From positions 1-10,088 of the forward strand of contig WANG01000177.1 in NCBI GenBank assembly GCA_015521945.1: a stretch of DNA of 10,088 bases, written 5' to 3'. Shown here piece after piece: positions 1-6,775 of the stretch (position 1 is the first letter of the stretch; every line of letters begins with the position of its first letter). The position numbers were made by a program, and so were the translations under genes. Below the pieces are notes generated by a model, which had not been told where the DNA came from, searched no databases, and saw only the letters and a program-made list of their open reading frames with translations. Source of the DNA: Candidatus Hydrothermarchaeota archaeon (GTDB lineage Archaea; Hydrothermarchaeota; Hydrothermarchaeia; Hydrothermarchaeales; BMS3B).

Positions 1-1293
1 AGGCTGAGCGAGCGCGAGCGCAGAATCGCCCTCGCCGTCGGCATAGGCTCGGGAGTGGGAGCCATCTTCAAGGCACCCCTCGGAGGCGCCCTGCTGAGCG
101 TTGAAATCCTGTACCACAACGACTTTGAAAAAGAGGCACTCATACCCAGCGTAATGGCAAGCGTCGTCGCCTACTCCATCTTCAGCCTCTACGACGGCTT
201 CTCCCCCGTGTTCACCGCCGAGGAGTACCACTGGACCTTAGCACAGCTCCCCCTGTACATGCTCCTCGGCGGGGTGTGCGCCGCCATCGGCCTGGTGTAC
301 ATAAAATCCTTCTACGGTGCCAGGGAGCTCTTCCACAGGCTCCCCCTGCCACAGACCCTGAAGCCCGCCCTGGGGGGCTTCCTGGTGGGCGTGCTCGCCG
401 TGGCGCTGATGAAGCTCATACCCTCAGACAACGGCGCAGCTGGCTTAGGAGGGCTGGGTATGGGGTACGGGTACATCCAGCTCGCCCTCTACAACTCCCT
501 CTCCCCCGAGGTGATGGGGGTGCTCATCTTCAGCAAGATAGCCATGACCTCCCTCACCATAGGCAGCGGAGGCTCGGGCGGGGTGTTCGCTCCAGGGCTG
601 GTTATAGGCGCCATGGTGGGGGGCGCCTTCGGCTCCATCTTCTCCAAGCTCCTCCCCTCCCTGGTGCCCCCGGAGGCGGTTCCGGCCTTCGTGATAATAG
701 GGATGATGGCTCTCTTCGGGGGCGTGAGCAAGGCACCAATAGCGGTGCTCATAATGGTCAGCGAGATGACGGGCGACTACTCCCTGCTCTTCCCGGCGAT
801 GGTGGCAATCGTGGGCTCCTACACCCTCACGGGCTCGGAGAGCATCTACCGCGAGCAGGTGCCCACCAGAATCCACTCCCCCGCCCACATGGGCGAGTAC
901 CTGAGAGACATCTTAGTGCTCCACCGTGTGAGCGAGGCAATGAGGCGCACCTTTCCGAAAGCCGTGCCCGAGGAGAGGGTGCGCGACGTGGTGCTGCGCA
1001 TGAGGCACGGGATAACCGCTCTACCCGTGTTTGACTCAGGCAGAATCGTGGGCATGCTCAGGATGAAGGCCATCCTCCGGCACCCCGCCGAGAAGTGGGA
1101 CGAGCTCAGGGTGCACCAGCTCATGGACAGGGAGGTTCACACCATCTCCCCCCACAAGAACCTGCTTGAAGCGCTGGAGTACATGGAGGAGAGGGAGATA
1201 AAGACCTTAGTGGTGGTTGAGGACGGGGAGGTAAAAGGGCTGCTTCTCAAGAACGACATCCTCAAGCTGGGCGAGCGCGGTGTAAGGGAGTAG
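1..1293 (+). CDS. CLC-family chloride channel/transporter with C-terminal CBS pair (5' partial)
   Basis: This is an integral membrane CLC protein that moves chloride, either as a channel or as a Cl-/H+ antiporter. The reading frame is open from base 1 and the first visible residues already belong to a conserved helix (GSGVGAIFKAPLGGALLSVE), so the start lies upstream and the GTG at 55 is not the true start; 430 residues are visible. Seen in order: the GAIFKAPLGGAL segment, the chloride-binding loop GSGGSGGVFAPG (codons 562-597), a later helix with APIAVLIMVSEMTGDY, a Tyr in SIY at codon 847-849 matching the central chloride-coordinating Tyr of E. coli ClcA, then two CBS domains (about residues 320-365 and 370-425) that probably bind adenine nucleotides and gate transport. 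By hand alignment the internal proton glutamate (E203 of ClcA) is Ile here (codon 106-108). The gating-glutamate motif GREGP would lie upstream and cannot be checked. The gene converges with the minus-strand operon with no gap. Family assignment is firm; channel versus antiporter is open. Confidence 0.94.
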   Translation, partial: RLSERERRIALAVGIGSGVGAIFKAPLGGALLSVEILYHNDFEKEALIPSVMASVVAYSIFSLYDGFSPVFTAEEYHWTLAQLPLYMLLGGVCAAIGLVYIKSFYGARELFHRLPLPQTLKPALGGFLVGVLAVALMKLIPSDNGAAGLGGLGMGYGYIQLALYNSLSPEVMGVLIFSKIAMTSLTIGSGGSGGVFAPGLVIGAMVGGAFGSIFSKLLPSLVPPEAVPAFVIIGMMALFGGVSKAPIAVLIMVSEMTGDYSLLFPAMVAIVGSYTLTGSESIYREQVPTRIHSPAHMGEYLRDILVLHRVSEAMRRTFPKAVPEERVRDVVLRMRHGITALPVFDSGRIVGMLRMKAILRHPAEKWDELRVHQLMDREVHTISPHKNLLEALEYMEEREIKTLVVVEDGEVKGLLLKNDILKLGERGVRE

Positions 1294-1301
1294 CTACCCC
1301 C
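1286..1301. repeat. Palindrome spanning two abutting stop codons
   Basis: The two halves GGGAGTAG and CTACCCCC pair at seven of eight positions around the junction of the CLC stop (TAG, 1291-1293) and the phosphoesterase stop (read as TAG on the minus strand, 1294-1296). The core GTAGCTAC is a perfect palindrome. A part of this symmetry follows simply from two TAG codons meeting tail to tail. It could form a small hairpin in either transcript, but no T-rich tract follows, so I do not call it a terminator. Confidence 0.4.
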
Positions 1302-1674
1302 GCTCCTCCCTCGCCCTGAAGAACAGCCACGCCCTCTCACCGCCCTTCGGGAACCTCAGGAGCACGTACCTGCCCTTAAGCCTGCCGCCCCTGAGGTGAA
1401 ACACCAGCTTTTCCTCCCTGACGCTCTCAAACTCGCACTCCCCCCTGTCCCATATCCTCACCTCCCCGGCGCCGTAGCCCTCCTCTATTACCCCCTCAAA
1501 GTCCGCATACTCAAGCTCGTGGTCCTCCGTCTGAATCGCCAGCCTCCTGACCCCCGGCTCTGAAGGCGGCTCCTTGGGAATCGCCCAGCTCTTCAGCACC
1601 CCCTCCATGGCAATCCTGAGGTCGTAGTGCAGCCTTCTCGCGTGATGCTCGTGAACCACGAAGAAGCTCCTCAC
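1294..1674 (-). CDS. Stand-alone LigD-type 3'-phosphoesterase (PE domain)
   Basis: A 126-residue protein made of little more than the phosphoesterase domain that, in bacterial LigD, trims 3'-phosphate and 3'-ribonucleotide ends before ligation. Related stand-alone PE proteins are known in some archaea. The active-site string HHARRLHYDLR gives His10, His16, Asp18 and Arg20, matching His42, His48, Asp50 and Arg52 of Pseudomonas LigD; EDHELEYADFEG gives His52, matching His84. The core segments VLKSWAIPK and EGYGAGEVRIWDRG are also present. I place the start at the GTG of 1672-1674: it overlaps the trkH stop as GTGA and has a strong GGAGGT ribosome site (1682-1687) 7 bases upstream. A longer reading from an ATG at 1734 would add 20 residues without PE similarity that only mirror trkH coding sequence. 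It is the last gene of the minus-strand operon. No polymerase, ligase or Ku domain is attached. Function in end healing is inferred from the family; the physiological substrate is unknown. Confidence 0.9.
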   Translation of the reverse strand: MRSFFVVHEHHARRLHYDLRIAMEGVLKSWAIPKEPPSEPGVRRLAIQTEDHELEYADFEGVIEEGYGAGEVRIWDRGECEFESVREEKLVFHLRGGRLKGRYVLLRFPKGGERAWLFFRAREERG

Positions 1675-3032
1675 CTGGCAGACCTCCACATGAAGAGGAT
1701 GAGCACGGGTATCAGCTCCAGCCTGCCCAGCCACATGTAGAAGATCATCACCACCTTTTCCAGGGTGGTGTACTCGGAGAGGAGCACCAGCCCGTTGTTT
1801 CCCTGGGCGGTGGCGATGGTGAAGGCTGAGGTGATGAGGTCATGCCCCAGGAAGACGAATATCCCCGTACCCAAGGCGATGAATATCAGGTAGAGGAGGG
1901 TGAAGAGCACCACCGCCAGCATCTCCTCCTCCTCCATGACCCTGCCCTGCAGCTTGGTTCTCACTATCCTGCTCCTGGGGGAGGTGCTCCTCCGCAGGAA
2001 CCAGAGCACCGCCTTAAAGCACGCCACCACCCTTATCACCTTCAGCCCGCCAGCCGTGGAGCCGTAGCCTCCGCCCACCAGCAGGAGGAGGAAGAGCACG
2101 TACTTTGAAGCCTCGCTCAGGGAGTTGAGGTCCACCACCCCGAAGCCCGTGGTGGTTACGGCAGAAACCGAGGTGAACACCGCATCCAGGGCTGGCACAC
2201 CCTCCAGGTACAGCGCCAGAGCGCCTGCACCCACGAACACCAGCATCGCCCTGAGCTCGGTGCTCCCGAGCACCTCCCTCAGCCTGCCCTCAAGCCACCG
2301 CTGGTGCAGGGCAAAGCTCACGCCCCCCATCAGCATCACCACCACCGTGGCAGCCTTCACCATCTCGGGCATGCCGGCGTAGCTATCATTTCTGGGCGAG
2401 AAGCCCCCCGAGGATATGGCGGTTAGCCCGTGGTTCACAGCCTCAAACACGGTGGAGCCGCTCAGGTAGATGAGCAGCACCCCCGCAAGGGTGAGGTAGG
2501 TGTAGATGTAGAATATCCTCCGCGCCGTCCTCGCCAGGCTTGGCTCTAAGCGCTCGGTTCTCGCCTCGGCGGTGTAGAGCTTGGCAGCACCCGCGGGGGC
2601 AAACAGGGCGAGGAAGAGCACCACTATCCCCATGCCCCCTATCCACTGGGTCAGGGAGCGCCATAGCAGCACGCTCCGCGGCAGCTCCTCTGGGGTCACC
2701 ATGGTTATGCCGGTGGTGGTGAAGCCCGCCATCGCCTCAAAGTAGGCGTCCAAGGGTGAGAGCACCCCCGAGAGCACGTAGGGCAGGCTGCCTATGAGCG
2801 CCACCAGAGCCCACCCCATGGAGGAGACCGCAAAGGCGAGCCTCAGGTTGAGCTCCCCGCCCCCACCAGCCCTGTACATCCCGTACCCAAGGGCTGCGGT
2901 GGCGAGAGCCGGGATGGCGAAGGCTGGGGCGAGGCTCCGCTCCCCGAGCCCGAGGCTCACCAGAGCGGGGATGAGCATGAGCATCCCCGTGCACAGGGTG
3001 ATGGTGCCCATGTAGTGGAGCAGAGCCCTCAT
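1671..3032 (-). CDS. trkH: TrkH/KtrB-family potassium transporter membrane subunit
   Basis: This is the pore-forming subunit of a Trk/Ktr-type K+ uptake system in the cytoplasmic membrane, 453 residues, a usual length for TrkH. Four pore-loop repeats are visible: TTTGI (105-109), SSGGF (207-211), TTTGF (293-297) and GNNGL (411-415). The signature SLTQWIGGMGIVVL (126-139) and the gating loop GGGYGSTAGGLKVIRV (320-335) are typical. The fourth filter reads GNNG where GNVGPG is common. The start ATG at 3030-3032 follows the valS stop by 13 bases, with GAGGT 6 bases before it. Its TGA stop overlaps the GTG start of the phosphoesterase gene. The cytoplasmic regulator TrkA (RCK domains) is not encoded in this window, so it must be elsewhere or another regulator is used. 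Potassium selectivity is inferred from the family. Confidence 0.93.
   Translation of the reverse strand: MRALLHYMGTITLCTGMLMLIPALVSLGLGERSLAPAFAIPALATAALGYGMYRAGGGGELNLRLAFAVSSMGWALVALIGSLPYVLSGVLSPLDAYFEAMAGFTTTGITMVTPEELPRSVLLWRSLTQWIGGMGIVVLFLALFAPAGAAKLYTAEARTERLEPSLARTARRIFYIYTYLTLAGVLLIYLSGSTVFEAVNHGLTAISSGGFSPRNDSYAGMPEMVKAATVVVMLMGGVSFALHQRWLEGRLREVLGSTELRAMLVFVGAGALALYLEGVPALDAVFTSVSAVTTTGFGVVDLNSLSEASKYVLFLLLLVGGGYGSTAGGLKVIRVVACFKAVLWFLRRSTSPRSRIVRTKLQGRVMEEEEMLAVVLFTLLYLIFIALGTGIFVFLGHDLITSAFTIATAQGNNGLVLLSEYTTLEKVVMIFYMWLGRLELIPVLILFMWRSAR
1682..1687 (-). promoter_or_regulatory. Ribosome binding site deciding the phosphoesterase start
   Basis: On the minus strand the six bases read GGAGGT, a near-perfect Shine-Dalgarno site lying 7 bases before the GTG at 1672-1674. 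It sits inside the end of trkH and favours the short, 126-residue form of the phosphoesterase over a longer reading starting at 1734. Confidence 0.8.
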
Positions 3033-3045
3033 CCCTCAACCTCAG

Positions 3046-5712
3046 TCAGGCGGAGACCAGAATCACCACATCCCCCAGCCCGTGGGGCACGCTCTGGAGC
3101 GCCTCACCCCTGAGGAGGGTCTCCCTGCGCACGCTCTTCACGTGCTCCCTCCTGACCTCAAACCCCCTGCCGTCAAGGGTGAAGCGGTGCACACCCCGCC
3201 TCTCCAGGTCCTCAAGCACCGCCTCGGCATGGGTGCGCATGTACTCCGCCACCCTCTTTGCGTCGCCCCTGAACTCGGGACCGAGCCTTGAGTACTCCGG
3301 CACCAGCTCCACCACCCGCTCCTCAACCTCCGCATCCTCCGCCAGCTCCACCTCGCGGGCGTGGAGGGCACCCTCAAGGGTGTCCAGAGCCCTGCGCACA
3401 CCCTCCAGCACCTCCCCAGGGGCGAGCAGCACCAGCCTCTCAAGGGGGGCGTTGAGGGGCATGCCCCTCTCGCCCTTGAACCTGCGCACCGCCTCAACCA
3501 CCCCCACCACGTACCTGGCGTCTCTCTCAGCCCGCTCGTCAACCAGCTCCTCCCTGACCGCCGGCCAGGAAGAAACGTGGATGCTCCTCTCCCCCTCCCG
3601 CTCCGCAAAGTACGCCTGGTATATCTCCTCGGTGATGTGGGGTGCAAAGGGTGCTAAGAGCTTGAGCACGGTGAGAAGCACCTCGTGCAGGGCGTAGAGG
3701 GCGCTCCTCCTCGCGTCCTCCCCGTAGCGCTCGGGATTGTAAAGCCTGTGCTTCACCATCTCCAAGTAGTTGTCGCAGAACTCCGAGAGGAAGAAGCTCA
3801 CCAGCGCCTTCTTGGCTTTTGAGTAGCGGTAGCCCTCAAAGTGCTCCGTGCACTCCCGCACAAGGCGCTGGGCTCTTGAGAGTATCCAGGCATCAATCAG
3901 GTGCAGGCTCTCCGGACGGGAGCCGTCGTACCCCTCAAGGTGGCGCAGGGCAAACCTGGAGGCGTTCCAGAGCTTGTTCAGGAACCGCCTGGCAGCCACC
4001 AGGTCCTTCTCCTTGAAGGGCAGGTCCTCCCCCAGCTTGCTCTCAGCCGCCCACAGGCGAAGGGCATCCGCCCCGTACTTGGTGAGCACGTACTCTGGCT
4101 CAATCACGTTCCCCTTGCTCTTGCTCATCTTCCTGCCCTGGGGGTCAAGCGCCCACCCGCTTATCATTGCGTTCTCCCAGGGGATTTCCCCGAAGTGGAG
4201 CAGCCCCTTGACCACGGTGTTGAACAGCCAGAAGGTTATGATGTCGTGCGCCTGCGGGCGGAGGGACATGGGGTACAGCCTCTTCCTCACCTCCTCCTGC
4301 TGCACCAGCTCGGCGGCTATCACGGGGGTGAGGGAGCTGGTCGCCCAGGTGTCAAGCACGTCCCTCTCGGGCTCAAACTCGGTGCTGCCGCACTTGGGGC
4401 AGGGCTCGGGGGGTGAGTCGTAGAGGGGGTCAACCGGCAGGTCCTCCTCCCTCGCCAGAAGCACCTCCCCGCAGGCCTTGCAGTACCACACCGGGAAGGG
4501 CACCCCGAAGTAGCGCTGGCGTGAGATGCACCAGTCCCAGCGCAGCCCGTGTATCCAGTTCTCGTAGCGGCTGCGCATGTGCTCGGGGTGCCACCTTATC
4601 CGCCTGCCCGCCTCCAGCAGCTCCTCCTTCATGTCCAAGTAGCGGATGAACCACTGCTTGGTGTTGAGTATCTCAATCTCGGTGCCGCACCTCTCGTGCA
4701 CGTTAACCACGTGGGTTATCCTCCTGGAGCGCAGCAGGTACCCCTGGCGCTTCAGGTCCTCTATGATTGCAGCCCTCGCCTCCTTTATCCTCATGCCCGC
4801 GTACCTGCCGGCGAGCTCGCTCATCCTGCCGTCCTTGGTTATCGCCACCCTCAGCTCCAGGCGGTGCTTCATGTACCACTCAATGTCCTGCACGTCTCCG
4901 AAGGTGCAGCACATCACTATTCCAGTGCCCTTCTGGGGGTCAACCTTCTCGTCGGGCAGTATCTCCACCGTCTGCCCGAAGATGGGCACCTTAGCACGCT
5001 TCCCGAAGAGGTGGGAGTAGCGCTCATCCTCGGGGTGGGCGAATATCGCCACGCAGGCGGGTAGAAGCTCGGGTCTGGTGGTGGCTATCACCACCCTTCC
5101 CCCGTCCTCAAGCTCAAAGGCTATGTCGTTGAAGCTGCTCTCAACCTCGCGGTCTTCAAGCTCCACCTGGGCGATGGCGGTCTCGCAGGTGGGGCACCAT
5201 ATAAAGGGCATCTCCCTGCGGTACTCCCTGCCCATGCGGTATAGCTGGATGAAGGAGCGCTGGGATATCCTGCGGCAGTGCTCGTCTATGGTGGAGTAGC
5301 TCAGGGACCAGTCCACGCTTATCCCTATCCGCTTCCAGTCCTCCACGAACTCCGGGCGGAGCTTCTCAAGGGTGCGCAGGCACAGCTCAACGAACTCCTC
5401 CCTGCTCATATCCCTGCACCTTACCCCGTTGATACGCTCCACCAGCCGCTCCGTGGGCAAACCATTGTCGTCGGTGCCGAAGGGGTAGAACAGGTTGTAC
5501 CCCCGCATCCGCCTGTAGCGGGCGATGAAGTCCATCTGGGAGTAGGAGAAGGCATGCCCCAAGTGCATGCGCCCGCTCACGGTGGGTGGAGGGGTGTCTA
5601 TGGAGAAGATGGGCTTATCGCTCTCAGGGTCAAACCTGTAAACCCCCAGCTCCTCCCACCTGCGCTGCCACCTGCGCTCAACCTCCTGGGGAGAGTAGCT
5701 TCCCTCAAGCAT
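3046..5712 (-). CDS. valS: Valyl-tRNA synthetase (archaeal type)
   Basis: Class I aminoacyl-tRNA synthetase that attaches valine to tRNA-Val and clears mischarged threonine. About 888 residues, full length. In order: the catalytic HIGH-type motif as HLGH in TVSGRMHLGHAF (about 45-55), a CPTC zinc-type pair (about 173-176), the CP1 editing domain with ATTRPE (about 210-215) and GTGIVMCCTFGDVQD (about 262-276), a second Cys set CKAC and CPKC (about 411-441), the DVLDTWATSS segment, the KMSKS loop (about 528-532), and a helical anticodon-binding region from about residue 600. Two adjacent starts are possible: GTG at 5713-5715 (a GTGA overlap with the upstream stop) or ATG at 5710-5712 (a TGATG overlap). 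I choose the ATG because GGGGTG lies 5 bases upstream of it and only 2 from the GTG. It is coupled to the upstream hydrolase gene and followed after 13 bases by trkH. Assignment is firm. Confidence 0.97.
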   Translation of the reverse strand: MLEGSYSPQEVERRWQRRWEELGVYRFDPESDKPIFSIDTPPPTVSGRMHLGHAFSYSQMDFIARYRRMRGYNLFYPFGTDDNGLPTERLVERINGVRCRDMSREEFVELCLRTLEKLRPEFVEDWKRIGISVDWSLSYSTIDEHCRRISQRSFIQLYRMGREYRREMPFIWCPTCETAIAQVELEDREVESSFNDIAFELEDGGRVVIATTRPELLPACVAIFAHPEDERYSHLFGKRAKVPIFGQTVEILPDEKVDPQKGTGIVMCCTFGDVQDIEWYMKHRLELRVAITKDGRMSELAGRYAGMRIKEARAAIIEDLKRQGYLLRSRRITHVVNVHERCGTEIEILNTKQWFIRYLDMKEELLEAGRRIRWHPEHMRSRYENWIHGLRWDWCISRQRYFGVPFPVWYCKACGEVLLAREEDLPVDPLYDSPPEPCPKCGSTEFEPERDVLDTWATSSLTPVIAAELVQQEEVRKRLYPMSLRPQAHDIITFWLFNTVVKGLLHFGEIPWENAMISGWALDPQGRKMSKSKGNVIEPEYVLTKYGADALRLWAAESKLGEDLPFKEKDLVAARRFLNKLWNASRFALRHLEGYDGSRPESLHLIDAWILSRAQRLVRECTEHFEGYRYSKAKKALVSFFLSEFCDNYLEMVKHRLYNPERYGEDARRSALYALHEVLLTVLKLLAPFAPHITEEIYQAYFAEREGERSIHVSSWPAVREELVDERAERDARYVVGVVEAVRRFKGERGMPLNAPLERLVLLAPGEVLEGVRRALDTLEGALHAREVELAEDAEVEERVVELVPEYSRLGPEFRGDAKRVAEYMRTHAEAVLEDLERRGVHRFTLDGRGFEVRREHVKSVRRETLLRGEALQSVPHGLGDVVILVSA

Positions 5713-6500
5713 CACCGCACCCCGCTCTCAACCTCAATGCCCTCGTTCACCACAACCCGCATGAAGTCCTTCGCCGCCACGGTTCGCACTCCTGTAGCCT
5801 TCTGCACCCTCTCAGCCTCTCTGGAGGCGACACCTATCATGTTCATACCGAAGTGGTTCAGTATAGCAAGCTCGGGCTTTACCTCCTCCAGAATTTTTAT
5901 AACATCCTCGGTGCACAGGTGCCAGGGAATCCGCCGTGAGGCCGGGCGGATGACGTTGATTATGAGAACCCTCGCCTCCTCGTAGCTCTGGCTCATGCCC
6001 TGGAAGTACTCGGTGTCGCTGGTGTAGGCAACCACCCCGTCCTCAAACTCAAAGCTCAGCCCCACCGTGGTTGGGTCGCTGTGCCTCGCCTCCAGCCCCC
6101 TGACCCTGAAGCTCAGGGTGCTCACCGTACCCCCGGGGGTTATAACGTGGGTCTCCCCCACCTTCCCGAGGTGGTACTTGGTGACAACTGGCCCTGCATC
6201 ACCCTCACCCAGCACCACGCTCCTGCTGCCCCCGAATATCCCCCGCCTGGTTCGCATGCCCCTGGTCATCGCCTCTATCATGACGTGGGAGTCGGTGTAG
6301 TGGTCGGGGTGGGAGTGGGTTACGAACACGGCGTCGGTGTCAAGGGGGTTGAGCCCCGCCTGAGCCATGCTCAGCACCGCCCCCGGCCCTGGGTCAAGGT
6401 GCACCTTCGCCTCAGCGTGCAGCCTTATGCCGCCGGTCCTCAGCTTCTGGGTCAGGGTGACCCACCTGCCACCACCGGAGCCCAGGAAGTGTATCTCCAT
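5712..6500 (-). CDS. Metallo-beta-lactamase-fold hydrolase
   Basis: A 262-residue cytosolic enzyme of the metallo-beta-lactamase superfamily, probably with two metal ions. Visible motifs: the first strand MEIHFLGSGGGRW, the metal motif THSHPDH (His62, His64, Asp66, His67), His140 in ARHSDPTT, Asp162 in YTSDTEYF, and His216 in ILNHFGMN. These are the residues expected for a complete dinuclear site, so it looks active. The start is the ATG at 6498-6500, immediately before the first beta strand; a longer reading from 6683 would add 61 Cys/Ser-rich residues that run antisense to rpl37e and across the promoter, and is rejected. No clear Shine-Dalgarno site precedes the ATG, which suits a leaderless or short-leader first gene of an operon. 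The TGA stop overlaps the valS start. The substrate is unknown: the superfamily includes nucleases, cyclic phosphodiesterases, lactonases and thioesterases, and nothing here decides among them. Confidence 0.88.
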   Translation of the reverse strand: MEIHFLGSGGGRWVTLTQKLRTGGIRLHAEAKVHLDPGPGAVLSMAQAGLNPLDTDAVFVTHSHPDHYTDSHVMIEAMTRGMRTRRGIFGGSRSVVLGEGDAGPVVTKYHLGKVGETHVITPGGTVSTLSFRVRGLEARHSDPTTVGLSFEFEDGVVAYTSDTEYFQGMSQSYEEARVLIINVIRPASRRIPWHLCTEDVIKILEEVKPELAILNHFGMNMIGVASREAERVQKATGVRTVAAKDFMRVVVNEGIEVESGVR

Positions 6501-6523
6501 GTGCAGGTGCTCTGCACTGCCCA

Positions 6524-6541
6524 GCATAAAGTTTTTTATAG
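6524..6541 (-). promoter_or_regulatory. Candidate BRE/TATA promoter for the minus-strand operon
   Basis: Reading the minus strand, this AT-rich block is CTATAAAAAACTTTATGC. TATAAAAA (6540-6533) would put transcription start near 6510, giving a leader of about 10 bases. Alternatively AAAAAAC can serve as BRE with TTTATG as TATA box (about 6530-6525), putting the start at or next to the ATG at 6500, a leaderless mRNA. It is one of very few AT-rich stretches in the window, and it lies at the expected distance from a gene start with no ribosome site. Inference from archaeal promoter geometry; not proven. Confidence 0.6.
6525..6541 (+). promoter_or_regulatory. rpl37e: Candidate BRE/TATA promoter for rpl37e-purF operon
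   Basis: The plus strand reads ATAAAGTTTTTTATAG. ATAAAG fits a purine-rich BRE and TTTTTTATA a TATA box; with the box centred near 6537, transcription would start near 6563, about 12 bases before the ATG at 6575. A weak GGGTG (6564-6568) then lies 6 bases before the start codon. The element overlaps the promoter facing the other way, so the two operons share one binding region for TBP/TFB. Confidence 0.6.
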
Positions 6542-6574
6542 ACGGGAAGGTTAGAATCTTTGCGGGTGCTGTGA

Positions 6575-6760
6575 ATGAGCAAGGGCACACCATCCATGGG
6601 TAAGAGGAACAAGCTCCTGCACGTGAGGTGCAGGAGGTGCGGGCGCAACTCGTACCACCTGAGGAAGCGCAGGTGCGCCGCATGCGGCTTCGGGAGGAGC
6701 AGGAGGATAAGGAGCTACTCCTGGCAGAACAAGAAGGTTAACCGGGTAAGGGTGGTGTAG
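6575..6760 (+). CDS. rpl37e: Large-subunit ribosomal protein L37e
   Basis: A 61-residue, very basic zinc-ribbon protein of the large ribosomal subunit, found in archaea and eukaryotes. The N-terminus [13 protein letters not shown] is the family hallmark and fixes the start. Four cysteines in two CxxC pairs (Cys19/Cys22 in CRRCG and Cys34/Cys37 in CAACG) form the zinc site. The rest is rich in Arg and Lys for rRNA contact. It is the first gene of the plus-strand operon, and purF follows after 15 bases. In many archaea an Sm-like (LSm) RNA-binding gene sits directly upstream of L37e; here that place is taken by the divergent promoter and the hydrolase gene. Confidence 0.97.
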   Translation: MSKGTPSMGKRNKLLHVRCRRCGRNSYHLRKRRCAACGFGRSRRIRSYSWQNKKVNRVRVV

Positions 6761-6775
6761 CGAAAGGCTGTTATT

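Noticed and set aside
276..1034. A 252-residue open frame inside the CLC gene on the same strand.
   Set aside because: Arg/Gly/Pro/His-rich shifted-frame reading of an obviously genuine membrane protein gene.
1404..1416. T4 tract on the plus strand after the CLC gene as a terminator.
   Set aside because: Only four Ts, inside the phosphoesterase coding sequence and over 100 bases beyond the stop; too weak to support.
1675..1734. A 20-residue N-terminal extension of the phosphoesterase.
   Set aside because: It mirrors the trkH coding sequence in another frame, while the GTG at 1674 has a GGAGGT ribosome site and a GTGA overlap.
5889..5902. AT-rich TTATAAAAATT-like stretch on the minus strand, a possible internal promoter for valS.
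   Set aside because: It encodes a normal segment (DVIKILEE) of the hydrolase and lies about 180 bases before valS; there is no reason to prefer it over read-through from the operon promoter.
5278..5985. Long open frame on the plus strand opposite valS and the hydrolase.
   Set aside because: It is rich in Pro, His, Val and Leu from mirrored GC-rich codons, has no recognisable domain and crosses a firm gene boundary. The same applies to open frames at 445-888 (minus), 3179-3697, 4549-5064 and 6551-7084 (minus).
6501..6683. A 61-residue N-terminal extension of the MBL hydrolase.
   Set aside because: It is Cys/Ser/Thr-rich, lies antisense to rpl37e and over the promoter, and the conserved first strand MEIHFLGSGG begins exactly at the ATG of 6500.
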